A stretch of 64,000 nt of DNA from Ectocarpus siliculosus (GCA_000310025.1 FN649746.1:2678-66677); one strand, 5' to 3'; numbered from the stretch's first letter, positions 46,901 through 58,177 are shown. Notes: generated by a model from the sequence alone, not told the origin. Program-made: numbers and translations.

Positions 46901-49459
46901 TTTTCACGTGTACACCCTAGGTTTGTCTATGCGACAAATATCATTGTCAACGAAAGGCGGTTTTGTTTTCCTTCGCAGGCAGTCCGAACCTCAGTCGATA
47001 TGTTGTAAAGTGGAAAATGGCGCTATCTTCATTGCCGTGGTACTACCACCAGATGCGTGCCCGCCCATCACCGCCCTGTCAAACTCGGTCTTCGCTGTTG
47101 CTTAGATGGCAACTCCGGACCACTTGCCCAAAGGAGTGACGATTCGCGCGAGAATCGGGCCCTTCAGCGACGTTGCCTCGAAATGCGGGTACATTCATGT
47201 ACGTGGTGCTTGCCAGCAGGAAGAGCGGCCTTTGGGCTCTGACATCTAGGTAGCCGCAGTCGAACGTCCGGCCAGAATTCGACGTACCGTCTTTTCACCC
47301 GACTGAAGAGAGGGTGGGGTAGAGCAAGAGACTCTGCGGCCTAAAATAGAGCTGGGCCCGACCACATTCACGTATCTTGACCCGTGCTCCTGTCTCTGCT
47401 GGCGGTATCCTCGACAATCGGTACGCCCGATAAAACTAGTATGTGTCAGTTCTTGGTGAAAATTCCACGCGTTCCGTCGCTTTTGCAACATTGGTGGGTG
47501 GAAACGTGGTTGATACCGCTCGACGGCATGGATCAACAGAGTGTAGATGCTTCAACTATAGAGTTTACCCGCAACGTATTCACTGATGTCCTTGTCAGGT
47601 GACGTTCTCCTCGGGCCGCTTCAACGCGCCGACCGAGCGGCCATCGAGGTACTTCGGGGTCCTCGCGAGCGGCGTCCTGTGTCTGTACAGCAAAGCCTAC
47701 TCTCAGAAGCCTCCGGTGAAGTAAAACCTAGAGGTCCAGAGAGGTTTGCTCTCGAGCTTGATCGCTGGATCATTGTTGATCACGCGAAGGAAATAAAGGC
47801 GCTGCACATCTTTGTTCCTTTCGGATATCATATTTCGAAGTAAATCCTGTCGACAGAAGATGCGCACAACTATGTCGTCGGACAACAAAGGCAACGTATG
47901 AGAACAACGAAAAAGGATGCAGTCATGACTGGAGACCACTAATTGCGAGACCTTCCGAACCCAACGCAGAGGGCGAGGCTGACGCTACAGGGGGCGAGCG
48001 TATGGGCGAAGAAGGCTGCACTACTGGTATTTGCGTCTCTACGTACGCCAGACGATGCCGGCCGGACGAACTTTCAGGTGCAGTGCACATGTTGCTCTAC
48101 TGTTTTCCCTCCCTTTTGTTTTCCTATACTCGCAGAGTCCACCTACACTACGGCCTTGCCTCTATATCGCTACGAAAACCTTCGGCCCGGGGTGGCAAAA
48201 AAGACAATCCCGCGGTGCTGGCCCAAAACTTACCGGGAGGAATGTCCAGCCGCCCTGCCGGCAAGCATGCTCACGAACACGCGTTGACTACTAGGTACGA
48301 TGTGCGATTTACGCTTGTTCATCCCATCGATTGCCATCGCTTGTAGCATGTAGTTTACATAACCTGCGGTTTTGTCTATTTCCACTGAAGAGCTCCTATT
48401 TCGGGTATCACAGGAGAATCGCTCTAACCCGTACCCTTGCAATGTTTGAGACTGCCCTCGAGAAATATTGTGGGCACCTCGTCGTACTGTTTCCTCGCTT
48501 CTTTAGACTGTTGCGTTCATGCTGGCGAGAGTGACAGGGATGTCCAGCGACGTGAACGAAGACGTCAGCGGAACTCTACCTTGTATCTTCGCTGACGTGT
48601 TTTTTTTTCTCCGCCCACTTATTGTGTTTCGCGTAGAATAATTTCGTCCAAATAGGTTTAGGGTTGGCGGTGACAGTAGTCTTCTTTGTACGACAAGGGA
48701 AGATGCCGGCGGTTAGGAAGTTAATTTTTAGTGGTAACGGCAGAAATAGTATGTAGAAGTGGTAACATCGACAAGGACCCTCAATGGGGCCGTAACGAGC
48801 ATGCAGGGTTGTTGAACGTTCTTGTTTCTATTTTCGTCTTTGTGATGCAATGTGAAGGATAGGTTCTCACCCCCACGAAAACCCTGTTCGAGGCTCTTCT
48901 GTTGATTTCACCATGAGCCTACCGAAATATACAACAAGCATTGCAGGCGTTGAGTACCCTTTCAACGACGACTGAGATGTGCATCACATTCTTTACAGAG
49001 CCACATAGGGCATACGTAGACTGTGTGTCGTGGAATGGGTCGTGAGGGATGACAGTACCCTTGTTTGAAGCACACCGCTCGACAACTCTACTGCTCGTCT
49101 CTATTCAATCGTTCTGCACCTCTGCTTCTTCTCTCATGTCGCTATTATTTTCTATCCCCCGGTCCTTTCGCCTCTATGTCCCGTTCCCTCTCACACGTGC
49201 GTCGGCACCGACTAAATAGTTTCGCAACTGATATTTCTTGATGTAAGTGAGAGCCAAACGAGCAACTTTTCTTAAACACTGATAGAGATGTACACAGACA
49301 GAAAAAGAGCTAGAGAGAGAGAGTGAGCTATCGTCAGCGAAGCCAGACAGAATTCAAACACATCATGAACGGGTGTCGAACATGCTTCAGGTCCACGCGA
49401 GCACTCTGGATGAAGTCAACGCGTGGAGGAGTCGCCTGCACTCGGCCTCCGTTGCTTGA
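43933..49459 (+). CDS. IQ-motif and PH-domain protein (seven exons, 5' incomplete)
   Basis: Exons 43933-44073, 44365-44441, 45211-45558, 46583-46828, 47599-47715, 47970-48077, 49391-49459, all phase-matched, give about 367 residues. The first junction builds an IQ helix (ITFVQARWRGTRARRKQ), a calmodulin-binding motif. Exons 5-7 build a PH domain at the C-terminus: GRFNAPTERPSRYFGVLASG, VLCLYSKAYSQKP, RARLTLQGASV, and the terminal helix DEVNAWRSRLHSA with the invariant Trp. Such proteins typically bind phosphoinositides or partners at membranes under calcium control, which is inference here. Exon 4 encodes two alanine runs from (GCG)n. The donor of exon 4 is GCAA|GTGAGG. The first exon starts in phase 1, so at least one upstream exon is missing; the PHD-finger frame just upstream is the obvious candidate. 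Confidence 0.75.
46635..46712 (+). repeat. (GCG/GCA)n in a coding exon, polyalanine
   Basis: CGG/CGGCAG triplets near 46639-46704. In the frame fixed by the splice phases they encode two alanine runs (9 and about 12 residues) separated by LysVal. The other two frames would give polyarginine/glutamine or polyglycine. Confidence 0.75.
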
Positions 49460-50023
49460 AAGCCCAGAAAGCGCTGAGGTGAGAATAGAACAATGGTTGA
49501 AGTTTTGCTTTGCTTGTTCATCTTTGGAAGGAACGCAGTCAGTTAGGAAGGTTATCTGTGTGAGAGAGAACGGTTACCATGATGCGTTTTCCCGACATTC
49601 CCGAGAAATCGTGATTGACCAGAGTTTCCATCTACTACGAAATGCCTGTGTGGGCCAGTTGAAACCTGGCGTACAGAGGCACCTCTCGTACCCCCCCCCC
49701 TCTTGATTCCTGCTGTCGTGGTTACAGGGCCTTTGTGTTTGCTTTGGCCCTGACCTCTGTTATTCCAGAGCTCCCCATGGCCACAATAAGGCACGAGAAG
49801 AAAAGAAATGGTCCCAAAGAGAGCCCAACCATTCGCGATGAAACACAGTTTCCGACGATGAGGTTTCAAGAAAGATGGAAGGCATGGACGTTACCCTTGG
49901 TTTAAGAAGGCCGCATCCCCATTTTTGCTGTCGATAGGCGATACTGGCGCTCACGTTGTAGGTAGACGTCGAGAGCTGAACCCCGCCAAGCCGGTACCAT
50001 CATCGTGACAATCCGTCGCCCGG

Positions 50024-50068
<45 letters not shown>

Positions 50069-50167
50069 GCTGCTGCTGCTCATGCCGGTCCTCGCGCGGT
50101 CACGGCCTGGTCATTGGTTGTGGGTGTGCTTCTTCAACAAAATAGAATATAATCGAACGCGCTAACC
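49460..50167. other. Gene-poor stretch with CTG repeat
   Basis: Contains about 15 TGC/GCT triplets at 50027-50083 but no supported gene. Confidence 0.6.
50027..50083. repeat. (CTG)n microsatellite
   Basis: About 18 GCT/TGC triplets with two interruptions. No frame around it is supported as coding. Confidence 0.9.
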
Positions 50168-50522
50168 GGGCTATGGAAGAGAGGAAAGTCTTGAAACGGA
50201 ACAAGAAACGCAAGCACGCGTTCTAATCCGCAGGTTCTCCAGGGCAGAGGAGATTGAACCACAAGCGCCAGCCTCCGTGTATTTTTCTGCAGATAGCATC
50301 GACCGCGCTAGGCAGCCGAAAAATATAAGGACGTCAGACTTATTGCGGGAAGACCAAATACTGCGAGCACTCTTTCTAGTCTGCGGGTTCCGCCGAGAGG
50401 GGGGGCGTCGAGGTGGTTGGACGTTGGACGACAGCGCACAGCTTCCGGATTCGAAGCACAAGAAGAAGACTCAACACCACCACGTAGCATTGCCGCTGTG
50501 TTATCTGCTCCTCTGGTTCTAG
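50168..50522 (+). CDS. Unassigned exon-like frame
   Basis: One frame is open for 118 codons from just after a TAA at 50164-50166 to TAG at 50520. It reads like protein: EESLETEQETQARVLIRRF, then YFSADSIDRARQPKNIR and LREDQILRALFLVCGF, ending in a Gly/Arg- and Lys/His-rich tail. There is no in-frame ATG near its start, so it would be an internal or terminal exon of an unidentified plus-strand gene. A terminal exon candidate of similar character lies at 51385-51593. No domain recognised. Confidence 0.4.
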
Positions 50523-51384
50523 CATCGTTACCCTGAACTGGGTTTAACTCCCTATCCGATTGTTTTTTGCCCCCATTGGGCTAGCCACGATTATTAATAC
50601 TTCAGCATTCGCTCCTGCAATTCGTTCGGGATCTCTCCAAGGCCGCTGGAAGATTCATATTTCCTGCATTTTGTCGTTGTCGACGGACGTATGGAAGACC
50701 TGATGGGTTGAAGTCCTTGTTCTCTTCCACACCATTCCCTTTCCTTTCGTCTCTCAATTCTACTCCTGTATTAGAAGAATTGTCTCCATCGTTGAGTTCA
50801 TCCTCGCTAAATCACTCATCACAGGGTTAGACGAGTCCAGCGTATACCCAGAGGTTTTGCCAAGTGGTTCTCTCAACGAGGGCGCATCCCGATTCTTTAC
50901 GCGCATTGTGGATGCATCCATCTGCAGCAGGATATGACGACAGAAACCGAGAAGAATAAAAGTTGTGGAGAGATTTGGAGAGATCCTCATCTTGTCAATC
51001 ATGGTTGAACTCCATTACTTGTTCCTGGCCTCTGCACAGCGGACGGCCGCAACGTTATCCCCGGCCATCTGATTGTAATATGTGGCAGAGGATGAAGCTG
51101 GCCTGTTTGGTCTGGTTACGTTGTCTAAAACCGCGTTCTGGGCACTAAGGACTTGGCCATCATTGTTGTCGTAGGGTCAAAATGGCTGGCAGCCACAATC
51201 CTCATCCTCTCCGTCAGTCTCCTCTGCTCCACTTTGAGTGGATGTATATTTTTTCTAATGGTTTCTTCCTGCTACCCTCAGAAGATTCCCTTCTTGCCGT
51301 GTCGGGGAGAGCTTGTGCAATGGAGATAATTAGGTTCATCCAGATGTGCCCAAAGCTTTTGTCGATGCCACCCCATTTTTGTAT

Positions 51385-51593
51385 GCCGAAGTACGGTGCA
51401 CGAGCAGCACGTTCCTTCCAAGGCCACAAACACTAGGGAAAACAGTCTGTCGTCGGCAATACCGGCGAAACTTGGGGAGCTCATTTTCCAAAGATTCAAA
51501 GGCGGAACAAGACAGACGAACCTTGTGGGGGGACTCTCTTCCCAAGAACTCAGAGGGAAAAAGCAAAATAATCTACCAGCAACAACTTCGTAA
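51385..51593 (+). CDS. Unassigned terminal-exon-like frame
   Basis: After TTTTTGTATGCCGAAG (a plausible acceptor) the frame VHEQHVPSKATNTRENSLS-SAIPAKLGELIFQRFKGG runs to TAA at 51591. Composition is protein-like; nothing is recognised. It may belong with 50168-50522. Confidence 0.3.
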
Positions 51594-52034
51594 CTCAAGC
51601 AAAACGAAATGAATGGCTGTGGTCGAGTTGACTAGGAAAAAACTTAAGTATGGTAAGGCCGCGATAAAAGACTTCCAGTGAGGTATCGACCGCGGTTGCC
51701 GACGGTGTGGAAAACTGGCGGCGGCAGTAACGAGCCCGACACACGCTGCTCGCCGAACCACACACAATTAGGCACGCCGTAGACCTTCGATTCTGGGCGC
51801 ATCGTTGGGAGTGGCAGTACATCCCTGTGTGCAGCGCGGGAGCTCCCCATGCGAAGGATAACCACGCGTAATGCGGATGGTGTCCCTTTTTCTTGGCGAC
51901 CCGCTCACCCGCTCACACTGTTGTCGCTCCAGCTGCAGAAAACTCAACGGAGACCCATTCAAGAACCGTTTTGCCCGTTCTCTTGTTTACAACCTCTTGT
52001 CTGTCTCGCGCCTTTTGCTGTCTCCTCTTGCTCT

Positions 52035-52325
52035 TCATCGATGCTTGTTTGTGCAATCAAATTGATGCATACAACCGATTATTTGTAAACACTTCGAATA
52101 ACTTGTGCTATCTTTGAAGGTCTCCTTCATTGTTATTTTCGAAGTTTCCGCGTGCGCCGTGCGGTCTTGGCTCGTCAACTCGAAAGAACCCATCAACTCC
52201 CTTAAAGGATTAGGACGCCTCGAAGGTGATTTATCGCGATCTACGCCCCCCCCCCGCCGCCCTCGTTTAGAAGGGGACAAATGCCAGACGGGTGGGGATG
52301 AAGAACGCAGGTGAGACCATCACCC
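52035..52325 (-). CDS. Unassigned coding-like frame
   Basis: An open minus frame of about 95 codons ends at TGA 52035-52037 and includes VDRDKSPSRRPNPLREL and GSFELTSQDRTAHAETSKI. It contains a G9 run, where sequencing error could matter. No start or domain is seen. The surrounding 51600-54690 otherwise holds only weak frames, one of them (53930-53800, minus) with a good DLDAHMVDDPVLFCGANL-like segment and a GTCAGT donor. Confidence 0.3.
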
Positions 52326-53189
52326 CGGTGCAATATTGGTTGGGGGGGGGGTGGTGCGCGCGTGCTCCGTCGAACCGCGCTGTGGGGATTTGTTGTCTGT
52401 GTTGCCGTTTTGGTTTGTCACTTTCACAAAACAAACGTGGAAGCTTCTCGAGATCGCCAAGAAGCCGGTGACGGTGACACACCCGAGCAGACTTAGCGTT
52501 GAACCAAGCAACTCAAGGGAATTGTGTTTTTTTTTCTGTTCTGATCCAAGTTGTGTTTCCTGAAAAGCTGCCTCCAGCGGAGGTGCGTCCCTGCAATCAA
52601 CGCTAGCTGTTTCCACCAAGTCCAAGGCCGGCAAAATAAAAGGCCGGGGCTCTCTGAACGCGGTTTCGATTTTATTCGGAATCAAGCGCGTTACAAAAAG
52701 ACGTCAAAAATTGTACACTCTCGCGGGAGCCAAGAACATATCAGTAGGAAATAACGGTGTTTAAGAAATCAACATTTCCCGACATATGTATGTCCCAGAA
52801 AAATAGCTACATCCATCTACCAACCAACGAGACTTGATGGAATGAACTACATAAACGTCGCGGCTGACACCATCATCATGTCTCCATGAACAAAGCAACG
52901 GCGCTCTCATTCCAATTCACCACCATTGCGTACGTACTCGGACACCGGTGAATCACCAGTCAAACAGCTAAGTTGCTCTATCCAGAACACAGAGGGATAC
53001 CGGCCCGCCACACCTTTACGCAAGCAACAAGACTTTTATCCAGGCGTGCATTCTCCGTCGCTCGTGAAAAATAAAAAGGTCCCGTAGTTCGGGCACCACA
53101 TAACTTAATCCTGTCCGCCTTTCGACATGATCACGTAGTCCAAGCTGAGCCTTCATCGTAGGATACGCCTGTATTCGGGAACGAAGCAG

Positions 53190-53258
53190 GGAAAGGCAAC
53201 CAAATGGGAGGGAAAATGAACGAAAGAGAGAGAGAGGCAACCAAATGGGAGGGAAAAA
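53190..53258 (+). repeat. GGCAACCAAATGGGAGGGAA direct repeat
   Basis: Two copies about 43 bp apart, with a GA-rich tract between them. Confidence 0.75.
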
Positions 53259-54696
53259 CAAAGTCGGTAACACAAGCCGATGGCGTGGGGGCCTTTGTCC
53301 TCCGGTTTGCGGTAGGGGAAAACCATTAAATGTAGATGGCGAGACCGCACATCAAGGGGCACCTTTAATGGCTCTGTGGCACAGTTTATGTACAGTCAGT
53401 CCAATGCATGAAGCATTGCCTTGTTCATACAGCATGCAAGCTGCCGCAGAGAACACGAGAAAGAGCTTTTTGGTCAAGAAAGTTGAAGTTTCGTCAGCCT
53501 GAATTTATGTGGCAGAACCTTGCACGGAAACAAACTCGAAGAGGATGGAAAAGACGGTTGATGTCGAAAGTTGTATCAACTCCATCCAGCTAAAGGCCAG
53601 GGCCAATAGGCCAGGGCCGAAAAATCATTAATACTGCTGCACATGTAATTCAAAACATACATGGGCGGGGAGGATTCTTCGTCGTTATTCTGCATCTGCT
53701 CTCCATATTTTACTCTCGTTCCTCTCGCTGTTGCTCCGCAAACGTGCTGCCTGTAAGCATGCGAGATTCCGAGGAGCAATTGTTGCCCCCTGTTCGTTGG
53801 CACTGACCTGCCCACAGTACAGCGCACAGCCCTCAAATTTCAGATTTGCTCCGCAAAACAGTACGGGGTCGTCAACCATGTGTGCATCGAGGTCCGCAGA
53901 CAACCCGCCGCACCAGATTTCGTTGTAGGCACGGAAACATCAAACACATTTACGTACGCACAGCAATCAATCCTCCCAGTTGACGCCACCCGTGGGTTAT
54001 TTGCAAAAAGGCGCCATCACCCGTCAGGTGTGTGTAGTTTACTCTGTCTCTCTCTCTCTCGCACCCCGTGTAGACCAATCCCGGTGGCGGGGGGGGGGGA
54101 TTTCGGCGGAAACCATATAAACCTGTGGAAATTCCACACACAAACATAGGTATGCATAGATCTGCATTACCACTCGTGTTTGAAGCTCCAAACGTTTGTC
54201 TAGATTTTACTTGGGGACAGAAAAACAATATCGTCAGAATTGGGTCGCGTTGCTACGCTTCGGCCTCACGCGTTGACTCCGATCCCGCGGCAAGGAAATC
54301 GAGCTGGGAGGACTTTTTCGTTTGCGCCGCGAAACGGGGAAAGCGAGGTAGGGTTCCTGGGCCCGCGTTGTGAAAGACCAACGCAAAATATCTTCATCTA
54401 TGAAAACCCAAGCCACCTCGGTTGCACGTGAGTGCTCCGTAAACCAATATGGTGCAACAACCAACAAGGCCAACCAACAAGGCGGAGGGGCGGCTACCCT
54501 AAAGCGTGGGAGATCTCTGAGACAGGCCAACTCCCAGTAACAACGAGCAAATGCCGACAAACTCAAGCCAAAAATCGAGTGTCCCGGACAAGATAGGATT
54601 TGATGGATGGGAAGATGAGGCAGAGCATCGAGTATTCCCCGAAACCAATAAACTCACCATCGCGCCTCGTATGCACCTTCCAGGGACACGCGGTCC

Positions 54697-57600
54697 TCAG
54701 ACCCCTGCAACCCCGCTCTGGTGGTCATCGTCCAAAGCTTTAGCCACCATGACATTGCAGGCGCGTTCCACCTGGCCCGGGCGCCAAGGCTTCAGGATGA
54801 CTTCGTCCCCCCCCGCGTCTTGGAACGAACTTCGTACACCTTCTGTAACATCGGCGGTGCAGCCGCATATGGTGACCCTAGGCCAACCGTTGGCGGCCTC
54901 GAGCACCCTGATCCTCCTTGTGCACTCGATCCCGTCAAGGTTTGGCAGGTGAAAGTCCATGAAAATTCCCGCAAGAACTAGGCCCCCCGATCCACCGACA
55001 CGGACGTGTCGTGCCGCCGTTTGCACGTCCAAGGCCATCAAGCCGTCGGTGGCGGACAAAACCTGCACATCGGCGCCGCTGCCCCTGAAATGCCGCCGAA
55101 TCTTGTGTTCAATGAGCTTCACGTTCACTGTGTGATCGTCTACAACAATCAGTGCAATCTTGCGGGATCCGATGTTGTGGCAAAAGGGGGTCGATGTTGC
55201 TTTGGTCACAGCCTTTTCAGTGTCCTCACCAGCATTAGAACCGGCATCGACGACCGCTCCTGCCTCTTCCACAGAGCACAGGGGTAGTATCACGGCAAAC
55301 AGCGTTCCCCCACTTGTGCTTTCCTCGGCAAACGTGGAAGCGATCCCGAGAGCACCGAACATCGCCTCCACATGCGCTTTACAGATGTGGAGGCCCAACC
55401 CAGTGCCAGCGTACGACTTTTGAACGCCATGCGATACCTGCTTGTACGCTGCTACAAGATGCGGGAGGTCCGCCGGCAGAACACCAACCCCGGAATCTTC
55501 TACACAGTAGACATGCCACCTTGCATCCTGAGATGCTACGGCCGTCATGTCGCCTGTGGGGCTCCCTATCCACGTGCTGGCCTCGAAACGATTAGTCTCC
55601 TTGGTCCACCAATCAGTGGCGTCTTGCAGGGAATCGAGAACGCGATGGGATGCCGCCACCTTTCCTCCCCTGGGGGTGAACTTGATGGCGTTGTTCACCA
55701 GATTTTGCACAACAGTCTTGATGCGCCGCATGTCCCCGACTACCTCAAACGTATCGTCCGGTGGTCCGGTCTCCGCTGTGAGCTCAACCGACTCGGTGAT
55801 GGCGAATGGTTTCATGGCATCCACCGCCAGAAGGATTGGGCTGGACGCGGCGAAACGGCGGCGAGCCACCTCCGTGTTGTTGCGATTTTTCGCGATGTCG
55901 AGAATATCATCGAGCGTGGATAGCATCGACTTTCCGCAACGTACAGCAGAGTGAATGGTTCCCAGCTGTTCTTCCGCTTCCATGGTTCCGTGGCCCTCCT
56001 CCAGCATCTCGAGCGACCCCATCACGCCATGGAACGGGGTGCGAAGTTCATGAGAGACGTGCGCAAAAGTTTCTTGCTGGGCGGCGGGCAGAGCATCCGC
56101 GTATATCTTCGAGGAGAATCCGCGGCGCACCATGTTGAGGAGGTCCGTTGTCGCCGGCGACCACAACTTGAACGGCACCGCTGGTGTTCCCATGAACTGT
56201 TGGAAGGATGCTCTGGGTCGCACAACCTCCCCGTCATGCATTATCGCCTCAGGGTTGCCCGCCCACTTGATCTGGTCGGCGATGTTCTCCCGAAGGAAAA
56301 CGATCAGGAAGGTGTTTACAGAGAAAAAGGCGACGCCTTTTGCCTCCAGTGATCGAAAGCACAAGGTTTCGCCAGGCCCATCCCCGTTGAGAAGCTCAAT
56401 GCACTCACTCAGGGTCAGGGAGATGTCCTTCTTCCCATAGACGGTGGCGGATCGGGAGTGCTCGTACAGGACAATGGTGTCGACCTCCAGGATATCTCGC
56501 AGTGCCTGATGCTCACTAGAAAGGAAATCATTTACCCTGGGGTAGTCCTTGAGCCTTCCAAGCATGCGCGACAAGGCGAGAGCAGTCGTCGCGATCTCCT
56601 GCCGCTCGTAGTGCATGATGAGCGCACCAGTTAACGTCACCGTAGTTTCCGCCAGTATACGCTCTTCGCATGACGGATGTACGGCCCTTGTGTAGGCGTG
56701 AAAATTGATGTTCCCCCACAGCTCGCCTCCTACCGTGATGGCCACGGCCATCGAAGCCCTCACTCCCATGTTGCGGAGAAATTGCTCGTGGCATGGCGAC
56801 GGAGCCCTTAAAGCACTCCTGGATAGATCGAGAGGGGTCGAGGATCGCTCGGGAATGGACCTTATGGCCACCCTCTGTCCGGAGGTGTCCGCGATGAAAC
56901 TAACGCCCTTTAGCATGAGCAACTTCCGCGCGATGGGAGGAATATCCGAAGCTGGGAAATGACAGCCCAAAAATGAGGATTCAACTTCACAACCCGGCTT
57001 GATGCATTCATGAATGACCTCGCCGTGGCCGTCTGGGGCGAAACGGTACACTACAACCCTTTCGTACGCAGGCATATTTTCCGCGAGCGCGTCACACAGG
57101 GCCGCCGTCGATACCAAAGAGTTTGACCCGACGGGAATACACCCCATGAGATCGGTCATCTGCAGCAACCCGGGCGTATGCTGGGCTCGGGCGCTGTGAG
57201 GCCCATGCTTCCGCTCCACTTCCACCAGATATACCCCCGGGTTGCTGCCTGTCAGCGTGAAGGTGAACACTGCTTTGGTCGGATCATCTTCCTCTCCTGG
57301 CACGAGCCCGGCGTGTGCGGCTGCTGGGCACGAGTAGATGTCGGCCGTGGTCCTGTTGACCTTTGGGGAGATGCGGTCATTGCGGGGTTGGCTGGCTTGC
57401 GTGTAGCGCGTGACAAGAGCCCGCACGGTTTGCACGCATTCTTCGCGCAACATGTCGCCTAGATCTTTGCCTAGAATGTCGGACTCGGAGCTGGCTTGGA
57501 CCCATGGGGCCTCCATGATGTTTTGGCTTACGGTCACAATGCGCAGCCCCGAAGGGTAGCCCGTGGTGGTTTCTTGGACTGCAAACAGGTAGCCACAGCC

Positions 57601-57909
57601 CTGGATGTGCCCAATCTGGGCGAGTCTCTCGGGATCCCCACTACAGCTGTGGCTCATGTTTGAGGTTCGTTGTGGTTGGGTGGATGTGTATGTGACAACT
57701 AGACGGAGAACGGAGAAGCGTGCGACGAAAGCTACCAAGCCGAGGTACGCCGCACCTACCTCCGGAACCACATACGTACGTTCGAACTTCTCGAATGCCT
57801 CCAGAACTTGCCAGCAGATGAGTTCTACGTAGATTCTTAGAACCGCATACAGCACTACAAGTACATGATGCTTCCAGCGTTCAAGCGGAGCGGAGCGAGA
57901 GGCGAGCAT
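54697..57909 (-). CDS. Phytochrome hybrid histidine kinase, single exon
   Basis: Light-sensing two-component kinase. The frame is open from 57990, but its first codon is GTG. The first ATG is 57909 (1070 residues) and a second, M112 of the full frame, is 57657 (986 residues), which gives a compact soluble phytochrome. Numbering by the full frame: PAS ~115-260 with GHIQGCGYLFAV; GAF ~285-460 with HFPASDIP (344-351) and SPCHEQFLRNMGV, where His401 matches the chromophore-contacting His; PHY ~470-625 with the tongue motif PRASF (592-596). Kinase H-box SHELRTP with phospho-acceptor His647, N-box QNLVNNAIKFT (762-772), G1 DSGVG, G2 GTGLGL. C-terminal receiver with Asp951/952, phospho-Asp1012, Thr1045 and Lys1067. 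All catalytic residues are present. Cys116 lies two residues further from the Gly-x-Ile-Gln motif than in bacterial phytochromes. Residues ~43-60 and 81-101 are hydrophobic and unusual for the family. No introns, unlike its neighbours. Confidence 0.93.
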   Translation of the reverse strand: MLASRSAPLERWKHHVLVVLYAVLRIYVELICWQVLEAFEKFERTYVVPEVGAAYLGLVAFVARFSVLRLVVTYTSTQPQRTSNMSHSCSGDPERLAQIGHIQGCGYLFAVQETTTGYPSGLRIVTVSQNIMEAPWVQASSESDILGKDLGDMLREECVQTVRALVTRYTQASQPRNDRISPKVNRTTADIYSCPAAAHAGLVPGEEDDPTKAVFTFTLTGSNPGVYLVEVERKHGPHSARAQHTPGLLQMTDLMGCIPVGSNSLVSTAALCDALAENMPAYERVVVYRFAPDGHGEVIHECIKPGCEVESSFLGCHFPASDIPPIARKLLMLKGVSFIADTSGQRVAIRSIPERSSTPLDLSRSALRAPSPCHEQFLRNMGVRASMAVAITVGGELWGNINFHAYTRAVHPSCEERILAETTVTLTGALIMHYERQEIATTALALSRMLGRLKDYPRVNDFLSSEHQALRDILEVDTIVLYEHSRSATVYGKKDISLTLSECIELLNGDGPGETLCFRSLEAKGVAFFSVNTFLIVFLRENIADQIKWAGNPEAIMHDGEVVRPRASFQQFMGTPAVPFKLWSPATTDLLNMVRRGFSSKIYADALPAAQQETFAHVSHELRTPFHGVMGSLEMLEEGHGTMEAEEQLGTIHSAVRCGKSMLSTLDDILDIAKNRNNTEVARRRFAASSPILLAVDAMKPFAITESVELTAETGPPDDTFEVVGDMRRIKTVVQNLVNNAIKFTPRGGKVAASHRVLDSLQDATDWWTKETNRFEASTWIGSPTGDMTAVASQDARWHVYCVEDSGVGVLPADLPHLVAAYKQVSHGVQKSYAGTGLGLHICKAHVEAMFGALGIASTFAEESTSGGTLFAVILPLCSVEEAGAVVDAGSNAGEDTEKAVTKATSTPFCHNIGSRKIALIVVDDHTVNVKLIEHKIRRHFRGSGADVQVLSATDGLMALDVQTAARHVRVGGSGGLVLAGIFMDFHLPNLDGIECTRRIRVLEAANGWPRVTICGCTADVTEGVRSSFQDAGGDEVILKPWRPGQVERACNVMVAKALDDDHQSGVAGV

Positions 57910-58071
57910 AGCGAGACAGGCGGAACGCCCAGAGGCGCCCGGCCGGACGCCGGAGAGGGCGACAGCTCGGCCCACGGGGGTGAGGTCCACAAGCCTGAAA
58001 CTCTTGGATTCTGCTGGCTATGCGGTAGGTGAGGAGACTACATGTACACCGTAGATACCTGAAGAACATCG

Positions 58072-58177
58072 GGTGGCTTCTTGGACTGCAAACAGGTAGC
58101 CACAGCCCTTGGATGTGCCCGATCTGGGTGAGTCTCTCGGGACCCCACCGCAGCTGTAGCTCGTCTTGGGTTGGTGG
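58072..58177 (-). pseudogene. Decayed duplicate of the phytochrome 5' coding segment
   Basis: About 105 bp match 57565-57680 (start of the PAS domain), in the same orientation. Shared words include TTCTTGGACTGCAAACAGG and GAGTCTCTCGGGA. In this copy the ATG equivalent is ACG, one base is missing after GTGGGG and one is added in ATCCAAGGG, so it cannot encode the same peptide. It lies about 390 bp upstream of the intact copy and reads as a dead tandem duplicate. Confidence 0.85.

Noticed and set aside
48555-48600. Hairpin ACGTCAGCG...CGCTGACGT followed by T-run as a terminator
   Set aside because: It lies inside an intron of a eukaryotic gene, where bacterial-type terminators do not apply.
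51036-51120. Ion-channel-like segment (GHLIVICG)
   Set aside because: The resemblance to a channel nucleotide-binding strand is only eight residues, is followed at once by a stop, and no other channel motif is nearby.
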